From Caulobacter henricii (GTDB taxonomy: Bacteria; Pseudomonadota; Alphaproteobacteria; Caulobacterales; Caulobacteraceae), in contig NZ_CP013003.1 in assembly GCF_001414055.1 (NCBI RefSeq), positions 29,085-93,084 on the forward strand: 64,000 nucleotides of DNA, written 5' to 3'. Both the position numbers and the translations under genes were made by a program. The notes under the pieces are model-generated. The model saw nothing but the letters and a program-made list of their open reading frames with translations, searched no databases and had not been told where the DNA came from. Shown in pieces: positions 49,251 to 57,756 of this stretch; positions within the stretch are counted from its first letter, which is position 1; each line of letters starts with the position of its first letter.

Positions 49251-50684
49251 ATGGCCCTGAGTTCTTCCCAAGCGCGAAAACTGTGGATCCCGGTTGGGCT
49301 GGCCGCCGCGGTCATGGTCCCCGCCCTGGCCCTGCGGATCGCCGGCTGGCGGCCCAATCCCGTGCTCGACATGGGCGTTTTCGGCGCGGCGATCCTGGCG
49401 GCGGGGTTGCTGCTGTCGTGGGGCGCCGAGGCGGCCGAGAAATACCTGTCCCAAGGCCCGATCCTGGCCGCGGTGGCCCTGGTCCCAGTGCTGCCCGAGT
49501 ACGCGGTCGACATCTACTACGCCTTCCAGGCGGGCCGTTCGCCCAGCGAGGGCTATGTCGCCTTTGCGGCCGCCAATATGACCGGCGCCAACCGCTTGCT
49601 GATCGGCCTGGCCTGGCCGGCCATGGTCCTGCTGCATTGGAGGAAAAACCGCCAGCGGGGGATCGAACTCGCGCCCGTCAACGCCATCGAGATCGTCGTT
49701 CTGGCGCTCTCAAGCGCCTATGCCTTCGTCATCATCCTGAAGAACACCATCAGCGCCTGGGACTCCATCGTCCTGGTCGGGCTGTTCGGTCTCTATCTCT
49801 GGCGCGTCAGCAAGCTGCCCAAGGCCCAGGACGAAGAAGAAAACGAAGAGCCGGGTCCCGGCGCCGTTATTGCCAAGATGTCGAACACCACGCGCTGGAC
49901 GGTGATGATCGGCATGACCGTGATCGCCGCCGGCGTGATCCTGGCCGTGGCCGAGCCCTTCGCCGAATCCATGATCGACGGCGGGCGCGCGTTGGGCATC
50001 GACCAGTTCCTGTTGATCCAGTGGCTGGCGCCCATCGCCAGCGAGGCTCCGGCGGTCGTCATCGCCGCACTGACGGCCGTGGCCTTGGGCTACCTGATCC
50101 TGGCCGCTGGCCTGTTCGCAGTCAATTGGCGCGCGATCGCCGGCCTGGTGTCCACCGCCTTCAGCCTTACGGCAAAGCCGGAAACGGTTTCTCAACCCCA
50201 TCTCGCCCGACGACCCCAAGCCTGGAGCGCGCCCGTGACGAAACCTAGGCCGAACAAGCCCTCGCGGCGGGCGGCTATCACCGTCGGCCTCCTGACCTTC
50301 GCGCTCGCGCACTCCGGCTCTGCCCTGGCGGCTCGCGCCGAGCGCGCACTCGTCTTGGAGGCGACGGCTCCAGGCGTCTGGCGGGCCGAGGCGCGGCGGA
50401 TGACCGTGGAGTTTCGGCGAACCGGCGCTGAGACCGATCCGCGTCTGACGATCCGCTTCCTGGACGCAAATGGCGAAGTCGTCTCCCCGCCAACCGCGCG
50501 CCGGGTGACGCTCAGCGCGCCGGACCAGGCGATCGTCTTCACGCTCAACGGACGGGAATGGACATCGACCTCGATGCAGTTCGCGCCCCGCGAGGGCGCC
50601 ATGCTCAGCATCGTCGAGGCCGACCACCAGCACGACTTTCGTCTGAACGTCCACGCGCCCGCATCGCCGGAGGCGCGGCCATGA
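49251..50684 (+). CDS. Chimeric Na+/Ca2+-type exchanger with C-terminal extension
   Basis: 477 residues. The N-terminal ~330 residues match the sodium/calcium exchanger-like membrane proteins: first alpha-repeat ILAAVALVPVLPEYAVDIYY, AFAAANMTGANRLLIGL, and the second repeat LLIQWLAPIASEAPAVVI. After that repeat the usual stretch with SSKVNQW appears to be missing and the chain goes straight to a last helix (GLFAVNWRAIAGLVSTAFSL). Residues ~331-477 look like a separate secreted protein: a second signal-like segment (RAAITVGLLTFALAHSGSAL) and a beta-rich domain ending ADHQHDFRLNVHAPA. A GTG at 50234 could start that part separately. Transport function may be altered. Confidence 0.65.
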   Translation: MALSSSQARKLWIPVGLAAAVMVPALALRIAGWRPNPVLDMGVFGAAILAAGLLLSWGAEAAEKYLSQGPILAAVALVPVLPEYAVDIYYAFQAGRSPSEGYVAFAAANMTGANRLLIGLAWPAMVLLHWRKNRQRGIELAPVNAIEIVVLALSSAYAFVIILKNTISAWDSIVLVGLFGLYLWRVSKLPKAQDEEENEEPGPGAVIAKMSNTTRWTVMIGMTVIAAGVILAVAEPFAESMIDGGRALGIDQFLLIQWLAPIASEAPAVVIAALTAVALGYLILAAGLFAVNWRAIAGLVSTAFSLTAKPETVSQPHLARRPQAWSAPVTKPRPNKPSRRAAITVGLLTFALAHSGSALAARAERALVLEATAPGVWRAEARRMTVEFRRTGAETDPRLTIRFLDANGEVVSPPTARRVTLSAPDQAIVFTLNGREWTSTSMQFAPREGAMLSIVEADHQHDFRLNVHAPASPEARP

Positions 50685-51133
50685 CGCCTTGGTCACGCCG
50701 CCGCGTTCTGGCCGGCCTGACGCTGGGCCTGACCGTGATCGCGGGTCAGGGCAGGGCGGCGACCCCGTTCACCGTCTATCGCTCGGCGGCGTGCGGATGC
50801 TGCGAAGCCTGGATGGTCCACATGGCCAAGGCCGGGTTCGCCGCCAAGAGTGTCCTGGTCGACGATCTGGTCGCCGTTCGCCGACGCTTCAACGTGCCCG
50901 AAGACGTCGCCGGCTGCCACACAGCGGTCATCCACGGCTACGCCATAGAAGGCCACGTCCCGGCTCAGGACGTCACGGCGCTGTTGCGTCGCGCGCCTCG
51001 CGCCGTGGGCCTCGCCGTCCCCGGCATGCCGATCGGCTCGCCAGGCATGACCGTGCCTGGCGCCGCCCCCGAGTCATATTCGACCCTGCTGCTGCTCTCG
51101 GGCGGCCGCCGACAGGTTTTCGCGCGCCACTGA
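50681..51133 (+). CDS. DUF411 metal-binding protein
   Basis: 150 residues from the ATG at 50681 (overlapping the previous stop, ATGA). A Tat-like signal (RRRVLAGLTLGLTVIAG) is followed by the DUF411 core: VYRSAACGCCEAWMVHMAKA with the Cys-x-Cys-Cys metal site, then VAGCHTAVIHGYAIEGHVPA and GLAVPGMPIGSPGM. The family is linked to copper and other metal handling in the periplasm. Confidence 0.9.
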   Translation: MTPWSRRRVLAGLTLGLTVIAGQGRAATPFTVYRSAACGCCEAWMVHMAKAGFAAKSVLVDDLVAVRRRFNVPEDVAGCHTAVIHGYAIEGHVPAQDVTALLRRAPRAVGLAVPGMPIGSPGMTVPGAAPESYSTLLLLSGGRRQVFARH

Positions 51134-51155
51134 ACCGGCCTTAATGGAGACAACC

Positions 51156-51506
51156 ATGCAGATCCCCGGACAAGCAGTCCTGCTTCGCATCTACACCGAC
51201 GAGAGCGCCCTGGTTGGCGACCGCTCCTTGATGGACGTGATCGTCCAACGGGCCAGACAAGCGCGATTGGCCGGCGCCACCGTCCTGCGCGGCCGCAAAG
51301 GCTTTGGCGAGTCGGCGCGTATGCACGAGTCCCGGCCGCTCGACTTCAACGACAACCTGCCTGTGGTGATCGAGATGGTCGACGAGGAAACCCGCCTTCG
51401 CGCGTTCCTGACCACGTTGGATGACCTCAAGGGCATTGGCCTGGTCACCTTCGAAAAGGTCGAGGTGCTCCGCTACGGCGGCCATCACGTCGAGCCACAC
51501 CAGTAG
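51156..51506 (+). CDS. DUF190 (PII-like) protein, copy 1
   Basis: 116 residues from the ATG at 51156 with GGAG nine bases upstream; an in-frame ATG at 51144 lacks one. The family signature is LLRIYTDESA, GATVLRGRKGFGES, LPVVIEMVDEE and LVTFEKVEVLRYGGH. DUF190 proteins have a PII-like fold; family members near transporters probably act as small regulatory subunits. It precedes the P-type ATPase gene by 16 bases. Confidence 0.88.
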   Translation: MQIPGQAVLLRIYTDESALVGDRSLMDVIVQRARQARLAGATVLRGRKGFGESARMHESRPLDFNDNLPVVIEMVDEETRLRAFLTTLDDLKGIGLVTFEKVEVLRYGGHHVEPHQ

Positions 51507-51522
51507 AGGACGGGAGAAGCGC

Positions 51523-54153
51523 ATGACCGACAAGCTCCGGCTCGAATTGCCGATCCTCCTGCCCCAGGCGGCGGACGCGTGCGACCGCTGCGTCACAAGT
51601 CTGATCGCCATACTGAAAGGGCGGCCTGGCGTGACCGAAGCACATGTCGAGATGGGCGAAGCGGGTGAAGGCGTCCTTTGCGTCCACTACGACGAGACCC
51701 AGATCCGACTGGGCCAGCTGCGAGCCTTCGCGCTGCAAGCCGGCGCGACCCTGAGCGGCCGCTTTGGTCACTTCGCCTTCGAGCTTGCCGGCGCCGTTCA
51801 TGCCCGGAACGCTCGGCGCCTAGCCGAGACCTTGCGTGAACAGCCCGGCGTTCTGGCCGCCGAGATCGGCCCGTCCGGCCGAGGATTCGTGGAGTTCGAC
51901 CTGCAGAAGACCGGCGACGAAGCGCTGCGCGCAGCTGTCCGAGACGCCGGCGGCCGCTTCTCGGATCTCGGGGCCAGCGCTGGCCAGAAGCGCGGCCGTC
52001 ACGCCGCGCACGACCACGCCCATAGCGACGATGGCGCGCATGGCAGCGAGGAGGGTCATGACCACGGCGCTGGCCATGACGCAGCCGATGGGCACGGCCA
52101 TGACGAGGCCAAGCAAGAGCCGTCGAGCGGCGCGACGAAACCCCACGGGCACGCAAAGCCCGGCAAGGGCGACAAGGGCCACGAGGGACATGATCACGCC
52201 GCTGGCGAACACGATCATGCTCATGGCGGCATCTTTGGCGAGCGCACCGAATTGATCTTCGCCGTTCTGTCAGGGGTGATGCTCCTCGCCGGCTGGCTGA
52301 TTGGCCAGCGGGTGCAAGGCGTCGTTCCGCTGCTCTTCTACGGCGCGGCCTATGTGTTCGGTGGCTATTTCACGCTGAAGGAAGCTTTCGAGAACCTGCG
52401 CAAGCGCCGGTTCGAGATCGACACCCTGATGCTGGTGGCAGCGGCCGGCGCGGCCGCTCTGGGGCAGTGGGCCGAAGGCGCTCTGCTGCTGTTCCTGTTC
52501 AGCATCGGCCACGCCCTTGAGCACTACGCCATGGGCCGGGCGCGCCAGGCGATCAAGGCCTTGGCCGAACTGGCTCCCGAACGCGCCACGGTGCGGCGCG
52601 GCGACCAGACCGAAGACGTCCCCGTCGCGGCGCTCGAAATCGGCGACATCGTTCTGGTGCGTCCCAACGAGCGTATCGCCGCGGACGGCGTCGTCGTGGT
52701 CGGGGAAAGCAGTGTCAACCAGGCGCCGGTGACCGGCGAGAGCGTTCCGGTCGACAAACGGGCCGCGCCGCAGGCGGATCTAGATTTCGGCAAGGCCAGC
52801 GCGGAGCATCGGGTCTTCGCCGGTACGATCAACGGGTCGGGCGCCCTCGATATCCGGGTCGCCAAGAAGGCTTCGGAAAGCACTCTGGCGCGCGTCGTCA
52901 AGATGGTCGCCGAAGCCGAGGCCCAACGCTCGCCCACCCAGAGGTTCACCGACCGGTTCGAGCGCATCTTCGTTCCCGCCGTTCTTGTCGGCGTCGGCTT
53001 GCTGATGCTGGCTTTCCTGGTGATCGACGAGCCGTTCAGCGCCAGCTTCTATCGCGCCATGGCCGTGCTGGTGGCCGCCAGTCCCTGCGCCCTGGCGATC
53101 TCCGTGCCGAGCGCCGTTCTCAGCGGCGTCGCCCGCGCCGGCCGAGGCGGGGTCTTGGTCAAGGGCGGCGGCCCGCTGGAGAACCTGGGCACCTTGACTG
53201 CCCTGGCCTTCGACAAGACGGGCACGCTCACGGAAGGCAAGCCTCGACTAACCGACGTGGTCCCGGCAGAAGGCGTTGAGGAGCATGAACTCCTGGCCGT
53301 GGCCGTGGCGGTCGAGGCCTTAAGCGATCACCCCTTGGCCGCGGCCGTTGTCCGCGATGGCGAGGAAAAGCTGGGCCAGGCGGCCCGCCTGAAGGCCGAC
53401 GGCGTCAAGAGCCTGACCGGGCAGGGCGTTCAGGCCCGAGTGTCTGGCAAGGCAGCGGTGATCGGCAAACCAGGGCTTTTCGAGACCGGCGAGGGACCAA
53501 GGCTCCCCGCGGCCGTGTGGAGCGAGGCTCAGAGGCTCGAAAGCGCCGGTCGCACGGTTGTCGTGGTCCGACACGGCGATCGCTATCTGGGCGTGCTTGG
53601 CTTGATGGACACCGCGCGCCCCGCCGCCAAGGCCGTGATCCAGCGTCTTAGGACCTTGGGGATCAAACACATCATCATGCTGTCGGGCGACAATCAGTCG
53701 GTCGCCAGCGCCATTGCCAAGGAACTGGGGCTCGACGAGGCCAAGGGTGGCCTGATGCCCGAGGACAAGGTCGCGGTCATCAAGGCGTTGAAAGACAAGT
53801 TTGGCAAGGCCGCGATGGTGGGCGACGGCGTCAACGACGCGCCCGCCATGGCCAACGCCACCGTCGGGATCGCCATGGGCGCGGCCGGATCGGACGTTGC
53901 GCTGGAGACAGCCGACGTCGCGTTGATGGCTGACGACCTGACCCACCTGCCGTTCGCCGTGGGCCTGAGCCGCCGCACCAGCGGCATCATCAAGCAGAAC
54001 CTCTGGGTGAGCCTGGGAATGGTTGCTTTCCTGATCCCCGCCACCTTGCTGGGGCTGAAGATCGGCGAGGCGGTGATCTTCCACGAAGGCTCGACCTTGC
54101 TGGTCGTGGCCAATGCGCTGCGCCTTCTGGCCTATCGGGACAAGACCGCGTGA
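51523..54153 (+). CDS. P1B-4-type heavy-metal ATPase
   Basis: 876 residues from the ATG at 51523 (GGGAGAAG upstream; the frame is open to 51421 within the DUF190 gene). The N-terminus has a CDRC metal motif (residues ~26-29) and a long His/Asp-rich tract (residues ~163-245, many HDH and GHD). The core has SPC at 520-522 instead of CPC, DKTGT at 564-568, GDGVNDAP at 767-774 and HEGST at 854-858. SPC plus HEG-S/G-T is the mark of the P1B-4 (CoaT/Co, Zn, Cd, Fe) group. The metal is inferred, not proven. Confidence 0.93.
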   Translation: MTDKLRLELPILLPQAADACDRCVTSLIAILKGRPGVTEAHVEMGEAGEGVLCVHYDETQIRLGQLRAFALQAGATLSGRFGHFAFELAGAVHARNARRLAETLREQPGVLAAEIGPSGRGFVEFDLQKTGDEALRAAVRDAGGRFSDLGASAGQKRGRHAAHDHAHSDDGAHGSEEGHDHGAGHDAADGHGHDEAKQEPSSGATKPHGHAKPGKGDKGHEGHDHAAGEHDHAHGGIFGERTELIFAVLSGVMLLAGWLIGQRVQGVVPLLFYGAAYVFGGYFTLKEAFENLRKRRFEIDTLMLVAAAGAAALGQWAEGALLLFLFSIGHALEHYAMGRARQAIKALAELAPERATVRRGDQTEDVPVAALEIGDIVLVRPNERIAADGVVVVGESSVNQAPVTGESVPVDKRAAPQADLDFGKASAEHRVFAGTINGSGALDIRVAKKASESTLARVVKMVAEAEAQRSPTQRFTDRFERIFVPAVLVGVGLLMLAFLVIDEPFSASFYRAMAVLVAASPCALAISVPSAVLSGVARAGRGGVLVKGGGPLENLGTLTALAFDKTGTLTEGKPRLTDVVPAEGVEEHELLAVAVAVEALSDHPLAAAVVRDGEEKLGQAARLKADGVKSLTGQGVQARVSGKAAVIGKPGLFETGEGPRLPAAVWSEAQRLESAGRTVVVVRHGDRYLGVLGLMDTARPAAKAVIQRLRTLGIKHIIMLSGDNQSVASAIAKELGLDEAKGGLMPEDKVAVIKALKDKFGKAAMVGDGVNDAPAMANATVGIAMGAAGSDVALETADVALMADDLTHLPFAVGLSRRTSGIIKQNLWVSLGMVAFLIPATLLGLKIGEAVIFHEGSTLLVVANALRLLAYRDKTA

Positions 54154-54165
54154 TCGGCGAACGCT

Positions 54166-54348
54166 TTGGCCACGCCGGCGGCGGCGGGCGAGGTCATGGG
54201 CCTACGTGATCCTCACACGCGCCGCTCCCGGCCCAGACCCAACACCGGTCGCCCATCGTTATGGGCCGTCGTCGCCCTGATCGCGTCTCTACTCTTCCTG
54301 GCCCTATCGGTCGCTCTTCTCGTACTTGAATTTGGACGGTCAACATGA
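54166..54348 (+). CDS. Small single-pass membrane protein
   Basis: 60 residues (or 50 from an ATG at 54196). The C-terminal membrane helix is LWAVVALIASLLFLALSVAL, the N-terminus is Arg/Pro-rich. No family. The next gene begins on its stop (ATGA), and the ATPase gene ends 12 bases before it. It could be a partner peptide of the ATPase, inferred from position. Confidence 0.45.
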   Translation: MATPAAAGEVMGLRDPHTRRSRPRPNTGRPSLWAVVALIASLLFLALSVALLVLEFGRST

Positions 54349-54836
54349 AGATCCGCAGACCAAGATCCCTCGTTGTATACCTAAGCTGGTTGCTCGGCGC
54401 GGGCGTCCCAACGGCGTTGAGCGGTTGCGTCGCCCTGGCTGGAACACCCTATCTTCCAACGCCCATCGCGACGAGCGCGCCGCGAGGGTTCCTTATCAAG
54501 TCGGTCGTGGCGATCCAGGAGCCGGGCGGCATCCGGTTCCACGGCGCGGCCTGCCGAAGAAGCTCGTCACCGCCGCCGCTCCGCATACGAGTCGATCGCA
54601 TCGACGCCGCCGGGCAGGTGCTGAGCTCAACCTCGCGTCCGCTATCGGGTCTGGGCGGCCATGTGCGCCACTGCACCTTCTTCGACGTACCAACCCTCGG
54701 CGATCCACGCCCCGGGGAGAGCGCTCGCGTGTGCGCTCAGCGAACCGTGGGGCCGTGTCCCGCCGCATCGAAATCGGCTGAAGGCCCCGCGCCGTTCGCG
54801 GCCTCGGCGATGTCGTCGGCAGCGGGCATTTTCTAG
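54345..54836 (+). CDS. Hypothetical lipoprotein
   Basis: 163 residues. A signal region (LVVYLSWLLGAGVPTALSGC) ends in a lipobox-like LSGC near residue 28. The mature part is small, Pro/Ser-rich and holds several Cys (AACRRSS, HCTFFD). No family recognised. Coupled to the previous gene by ATGA. Confidence 0.5.
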   Translation: MKIRRPRSLVVYLSWLLGAGVPTALSGCVALAGTPYLPTPIATSAPRGFLIKSVVAIQEPGGIRFHGAACRRSSSPPPLRIRVDRIDAAGQVLSSTSRPLSGLGGHVRHCTFFDVPTLGDPRPGESARVCAQRTVGPCPAASKSAEGPAPFAASAMSSAAGIF

Positions 54837-54845
54837 GGACTGGCG

Positions 54846-55313
54846 ATGATTTTCGAAACCGAGATCGACATCGCAGCGCCGCCAATAAAGGTCTGGCGCG
54901 CACTCACCGACTTTGCCGCCTATCCCAAATGGCATCCGTTCCGCACCGTGAAGGGTGAACTGGCCTTGGGCCAGAAGGTGAAAATGCTTGTCAAAGCCAC
55001 GCCCGATCGCCGACGCAAGGATTCGGGCCGCATCACCCAATTGGTTCCAGGCGAGGCCATCACCTTCACCACGGGCAACCCGATGCTGAAACACACAGAG
55101 TGCTACACCCTGACGCCAAGCCGCAGGGGTGTGTTGGTGCGCCATCGCACCGAGATGACGGGACCGGCCGAGTTCCTGTTTCGGTTCGCCAAACCCTTCG
55201 TCGCCAACATGCGAATGGCCAGCGAAGTCACCGACAAGGCCCTGGACCGTTATTTGACCACCAACGCTCCGCCCTTAAGCGGGGCCCGCAAGCGGCCCCG
55301 CACCCGAATCTGA
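54846..55313 (+). CDS. SRPBCC-fold protein
   Basis: 155 residues. FETEIDIAAPPIKVWRALTD, FAAYPKWHPF and the later GRITQLVPGEAITFTTG and VLVRHRTEMTG fit the SRPBCC/polyketide cyclase-like START fold, which binds hydrophobic ligands. No catalytic residues can be named. Its role in a metal island is unclear. Confidence 0.8.
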   Translation: MIFETEIDIAAPPIKVWRALTDFAAYPKWHPFRTVKGELALGQKVKMLVKATPDRRRKDSGRITQLVPGEAITFTTGNPMLKHTECYTLTPSRRGVLVRHRTEMTGPAEFLFRFAKPFVANMRMASEVTDKALDRYLTTNAPPLSGARKRPRTRI

Positions 55314-55352
55314 AACCCGTTCGGGACCAATTCTGACACCGAAGGCGCTTCC

Positions 55353-55697
55353 ATGACCACCGACGGCCAGCACCTGCTACGAATCTATTTCGACGCCGCG
55401 CTCGCGCTCCAGGATCAGGCTTATGACGCCGTGCTCATCGCCAGGGCGCGCGACATGAAGATCGCGAGCGCCGCGGTCCTTCGCGTCATTGAGGCCTACG
55501 GCGACACCGCGATCGTCCACGGCGGCAAGGCGCGGGACTTGGCGCCGTATCAACACCTCATAGTCGAATTGGTGGATACCCAGCCAAAGCTCAAGGCCTT
55601 CGTAGAAACCCTCGAACTCTCCGTCGAAATCGGACTGGTGACCCTCGAGAAGGTCCAGGTCGTCGGCTACGGCGGGCATCGCCACCACGGCGCGTGA
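55353..55697 (+). CDS. DUF190 (PII-like) protein, copy 2
   Basis: 114 residues: LLRIYFDAALALQDQAYDAV, ASAAVLRVIEAYGDT, LIVELVDTQPKLKAFVETLE, and a typical end VTLEKVQVVGYGGHRHH. It is the most divergent of three copies. It sits between the SRPBCC gene and the second czc cluster. Confidence 0.8.
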   Translation: MTTDGQHLLRIYFDAALALQDQAYDAVLIARARDMKIASAAVLRVIEAYGDTAIVHGGKARDLAPYQHLIVELVDTQPKLKAFVETLELSVEIGLVTLEKVQVVGYGGHRHHGA

Positions 55698-55763
55698 GAG
55701 CGGAGGGGGCGGTGCGGGGAACATCGGCCTGGCCGAGGGCTTCTTTGCTTAAGGAACGCGCTC

Positions 55764-55985
55764 ATGAACCATGCAACGACCCCCACTGATCTCGCCGCGC
55801 GGGCAGGCCCCAATCTCGGCGCCGCGCCACAACCGCTGCCCGGCGATCCGAAGGTCGCGCCACCGCCTGCCGATGATGGGCCCGGCGGAATGATCGGCGA
55901 GGGCGAGGCGAGCCCGGCCAACGTCGAGAGCGTCGAGAGCGAGACGGAGACGCGACGCGAGGGCGGCATGATGGGAGAGGGCTGA
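55764..55985 (+). CDS. Small low-complexity protein
   Basis: 73 residues, Pro/Gly/Glu-rich, with a near-repeat GGMIGEGE and GGMMGEG and no Cys or membrane segment; likely disordered. AAGGAACG precedes the ATG. Function unknown. Confidence 0.4.
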   Translation: MNHATTPTDLAARAGPNLGAAPQPLPGDPKVAPPPADDGPGGMIGEGEASPANVESVESETETRREGGMMGEG

Positions 55986-56033
55986 ACTATCGGTTCGAGC
56001 CTGTTGGTCCGGCCCGGCGGAGCGCCAGGTGAC

Positions 56034-56079
56034 CGTGACTATATAACACATTCCCATGTTGCAGCGCGAAAGCTATAGG
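56034..56079 (+). promoter_or_regulatory. Shared czc promoter, copy B
   Basis: The 24-base block at 56034-56057 pairs with copy A (20/24 identical). TTCCCA (56051-56056) and TATAGG (56074-56079) are again exactly 17 bases apart. The ATG at 56088 is eight bases downstream of the -10 box, so this transcript also looks leaderless. Confidence 0.65.
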
Positions 56080-56087
56080 GCGTCACG

Positions 56088-56459
56088 ATGGGTACCGTGA
56101 CGACATGGCTGAAGCACTTGGGAGGTGCCCTGTTCGCTTGCCTGCTGCTGGCCAGTTTCGTGACGCCAGCCGTCGGCGCGGCGCTGTGTTTGAGCGATCC
56201 GATGGCTGTCGCGAGCGACCAACTGGCCGCCGAGGCCCCTACCGTTATCGAGTCGGACGCTGAAGACAGCGACGCCCAGGAAGAAGGCGAGCGCCAGACC
56301 TGCGTCGAAGGTCATTGCCATCACGCCACGCCGCTAATCGGGGCCGACGTCGCGTCGCTCGCCGCTCAGGATATCAATCGCGTCCGGCTGGTTCCGGCCG
56401 CCCCAGGCATCCCGCCATCCTTGGCGCCTGCCCGCCTCCACGAGCCTCCTCGCGTCTGA
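56088..56459 (+). CDS. Exported GHCHH-type protein before czcC2
   Basis: 123 residues with a signal peptide (LFACLLLASFVTPAVGAALC). The acidic middle (ESDAEDSDAQEEGE) leads into TCVEGHCHH, a Cys/His site that parallels CTGHCISH in the first operon. The C-terminus is Pro-rich. No named family; a periplasmic metal-binding or sensing role is inferred. Confidence 0.6.
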   Translation: MGTVTTWLKHLGGALFACLLLASFVTPAVGAALCLSDPMAVASDQLAAEAPTVIESDAEDSDAQEEGERQTCVEGHCHHATPLIGADVASLAAQDINRVRLVPAAPGIPPSLAPARLHEPPRV

Positions 56460-56515
56460 CCTGGCCGCGCTCACGCGCGTGTTCGCCTCCGTTAGAACGC
56501 ACATAGGGACTCTAC

Positions 56516-57745
56516 ATGTCATCGTCTTATGCCCGGCCCGCAGCCGTTTTCGGCGCGGTCCTGGCCTTCGTGAGCCTCGGCGCGCCCCTGCGCGCCGCCG
56601 CCGCGCCCGTTACGCTGGCCGCCGCGCTTGAACGCGCCCAGGCCCAATCTCCTCTGATCACCGCCGCCCAGGCCGCCCTGGCCGCCGAGCAAGGCCGCGC
56701 GCGCCAGGCCGGTTTTGCCCCCAATCCTGAAGCCAGTCTTCAGAGCGAGAACATCGGCGGCTCGGGTCCCTATGACGGGTTCTCCTCGGCCGAGACGACC
56801 TTGGCGATCGGCCAGAAGCTGGAGCTGGGCGGAAAGCGACGCACCCGAGCCGCCGCCGCCCGGGCCCAGGTCGAAGCCGCCGAGCTTCGTCTGATCATCA
56901 CCCGCGCCGACCTGGCCCAGGAGGTTCGCACCCGCTACGCCGAGGCGCTCTATGCCGATGCGAGGGTCACTCTGACCATCGAGGCGGCCGACCGTGCGCA
57001 AAGCCTGGCCAGCATCGCCGCGACCCTGGTCGACGCCGGTCGCGAACCACCTCTGCGCGGCTTGCGGGCCCGGACGGCCAGTGATGAGGCCGCGACAGCG
57101 GTCTTGACGGCCCAGGCTGAAGCCGCCGCCGCCCGCCGCGCTCTGACCACCCTGTGGTCGGATCCGGAACCGACGATCGAATTGGTCGAACCGGCCCTCC
57201 AAGATCAGCCCTCGGCGACCGTTGATCCGACCGCGACCCTCGACGTTCGCCTCGCGGACGCCGAGCGCGAGGTCGCCGACGCGACGATCGACCGCGAACG
57301 GGCCGCCGGCAAACCGGATCTGACCATCCAGGCCGGCGTGCGGCGGTTTGAGCAAACCGGAGATCAGGCCCTGATCGTCGGGTTCACCGCGCCGATCCCG
57401 ATCCGCGATCGCAACCAGGGCAATGTCGCCGCCGCTCGCGCCGACGCCACGGCCGCCGAGGCGCGCCAGCGCCTGGCCCTGGCGCGCGCTGTGCGGGCCG
57501 TCCGCGATGCGCAGGCCGCGCTCGCCGCCGCCAACGCCCGGCTTCAGGTGCTGCAGGCTCGAACAGTGCCTCAGGCCGAGGAGGCCGTGCGCCTGTCGCG
57601 CGACGGCTTCCAGGCCGGGAAGTTTTCGCTTCTCGACGTTCTCGACGCTCAGGGCGCGCTCTCGGCGTCCCGTAACGACCTCATCGCCGCGCGCCTCGAA
57701 CGCGCCAAGGCGTTGGCCGCGCTCGAACGCGCCGCCGCGCAATAG
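56516..57745 (+). CDS. czcC: CzcC-type outer-membrane channel (system 2)
   Basis: 409 residues of the TolC/OEP family: signal (PAAVFGAVLAFVSLGAPLRA), RAQAQSPLITAAQAALAAEQ, NPEASLQSENIGGSGPYDGF and the second half APIPIRDRNQGNVAAARADA. Clearly related to the system 1 protein but diverged, so the two operons are not a recent duplication. Confidence 0.9.
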   Translation: MSSSYARPAAVFGAVLAFVSLGAPLRAAAAPVTLAAALERAQAQSPLITAAQAALAAEQGRARQAGFAPNPEASLQSENIGGSGPYDGFSSAETTLAIGQKLELGGKRRTRAAAARAQVEAAELRLIITRADLAQEVRTRYAEALYADARVTLTIEAADRAQSLASIAATLVDAGREPPLRGLRARTASDEAATAVLTAQAEAAAARRALTTLWSDPEPTIELVEPALQDQPSATVDPTATLDVRLADAEREVADATIDRERAAGKPDLTIQAGVRRFEQTGDQALIVGFTAPIPIRDRNQGNVAAARADATAAEARQRLALARAVRAVRDAQAALAAANARLQVLQARTVPQAEEAVRLSRDGFQAGKFSLLDVLDAQGALSASRNDLIAARLERAKALAALERAAAQ

Positions 57746-57756
57746 GAACCCCTCAA

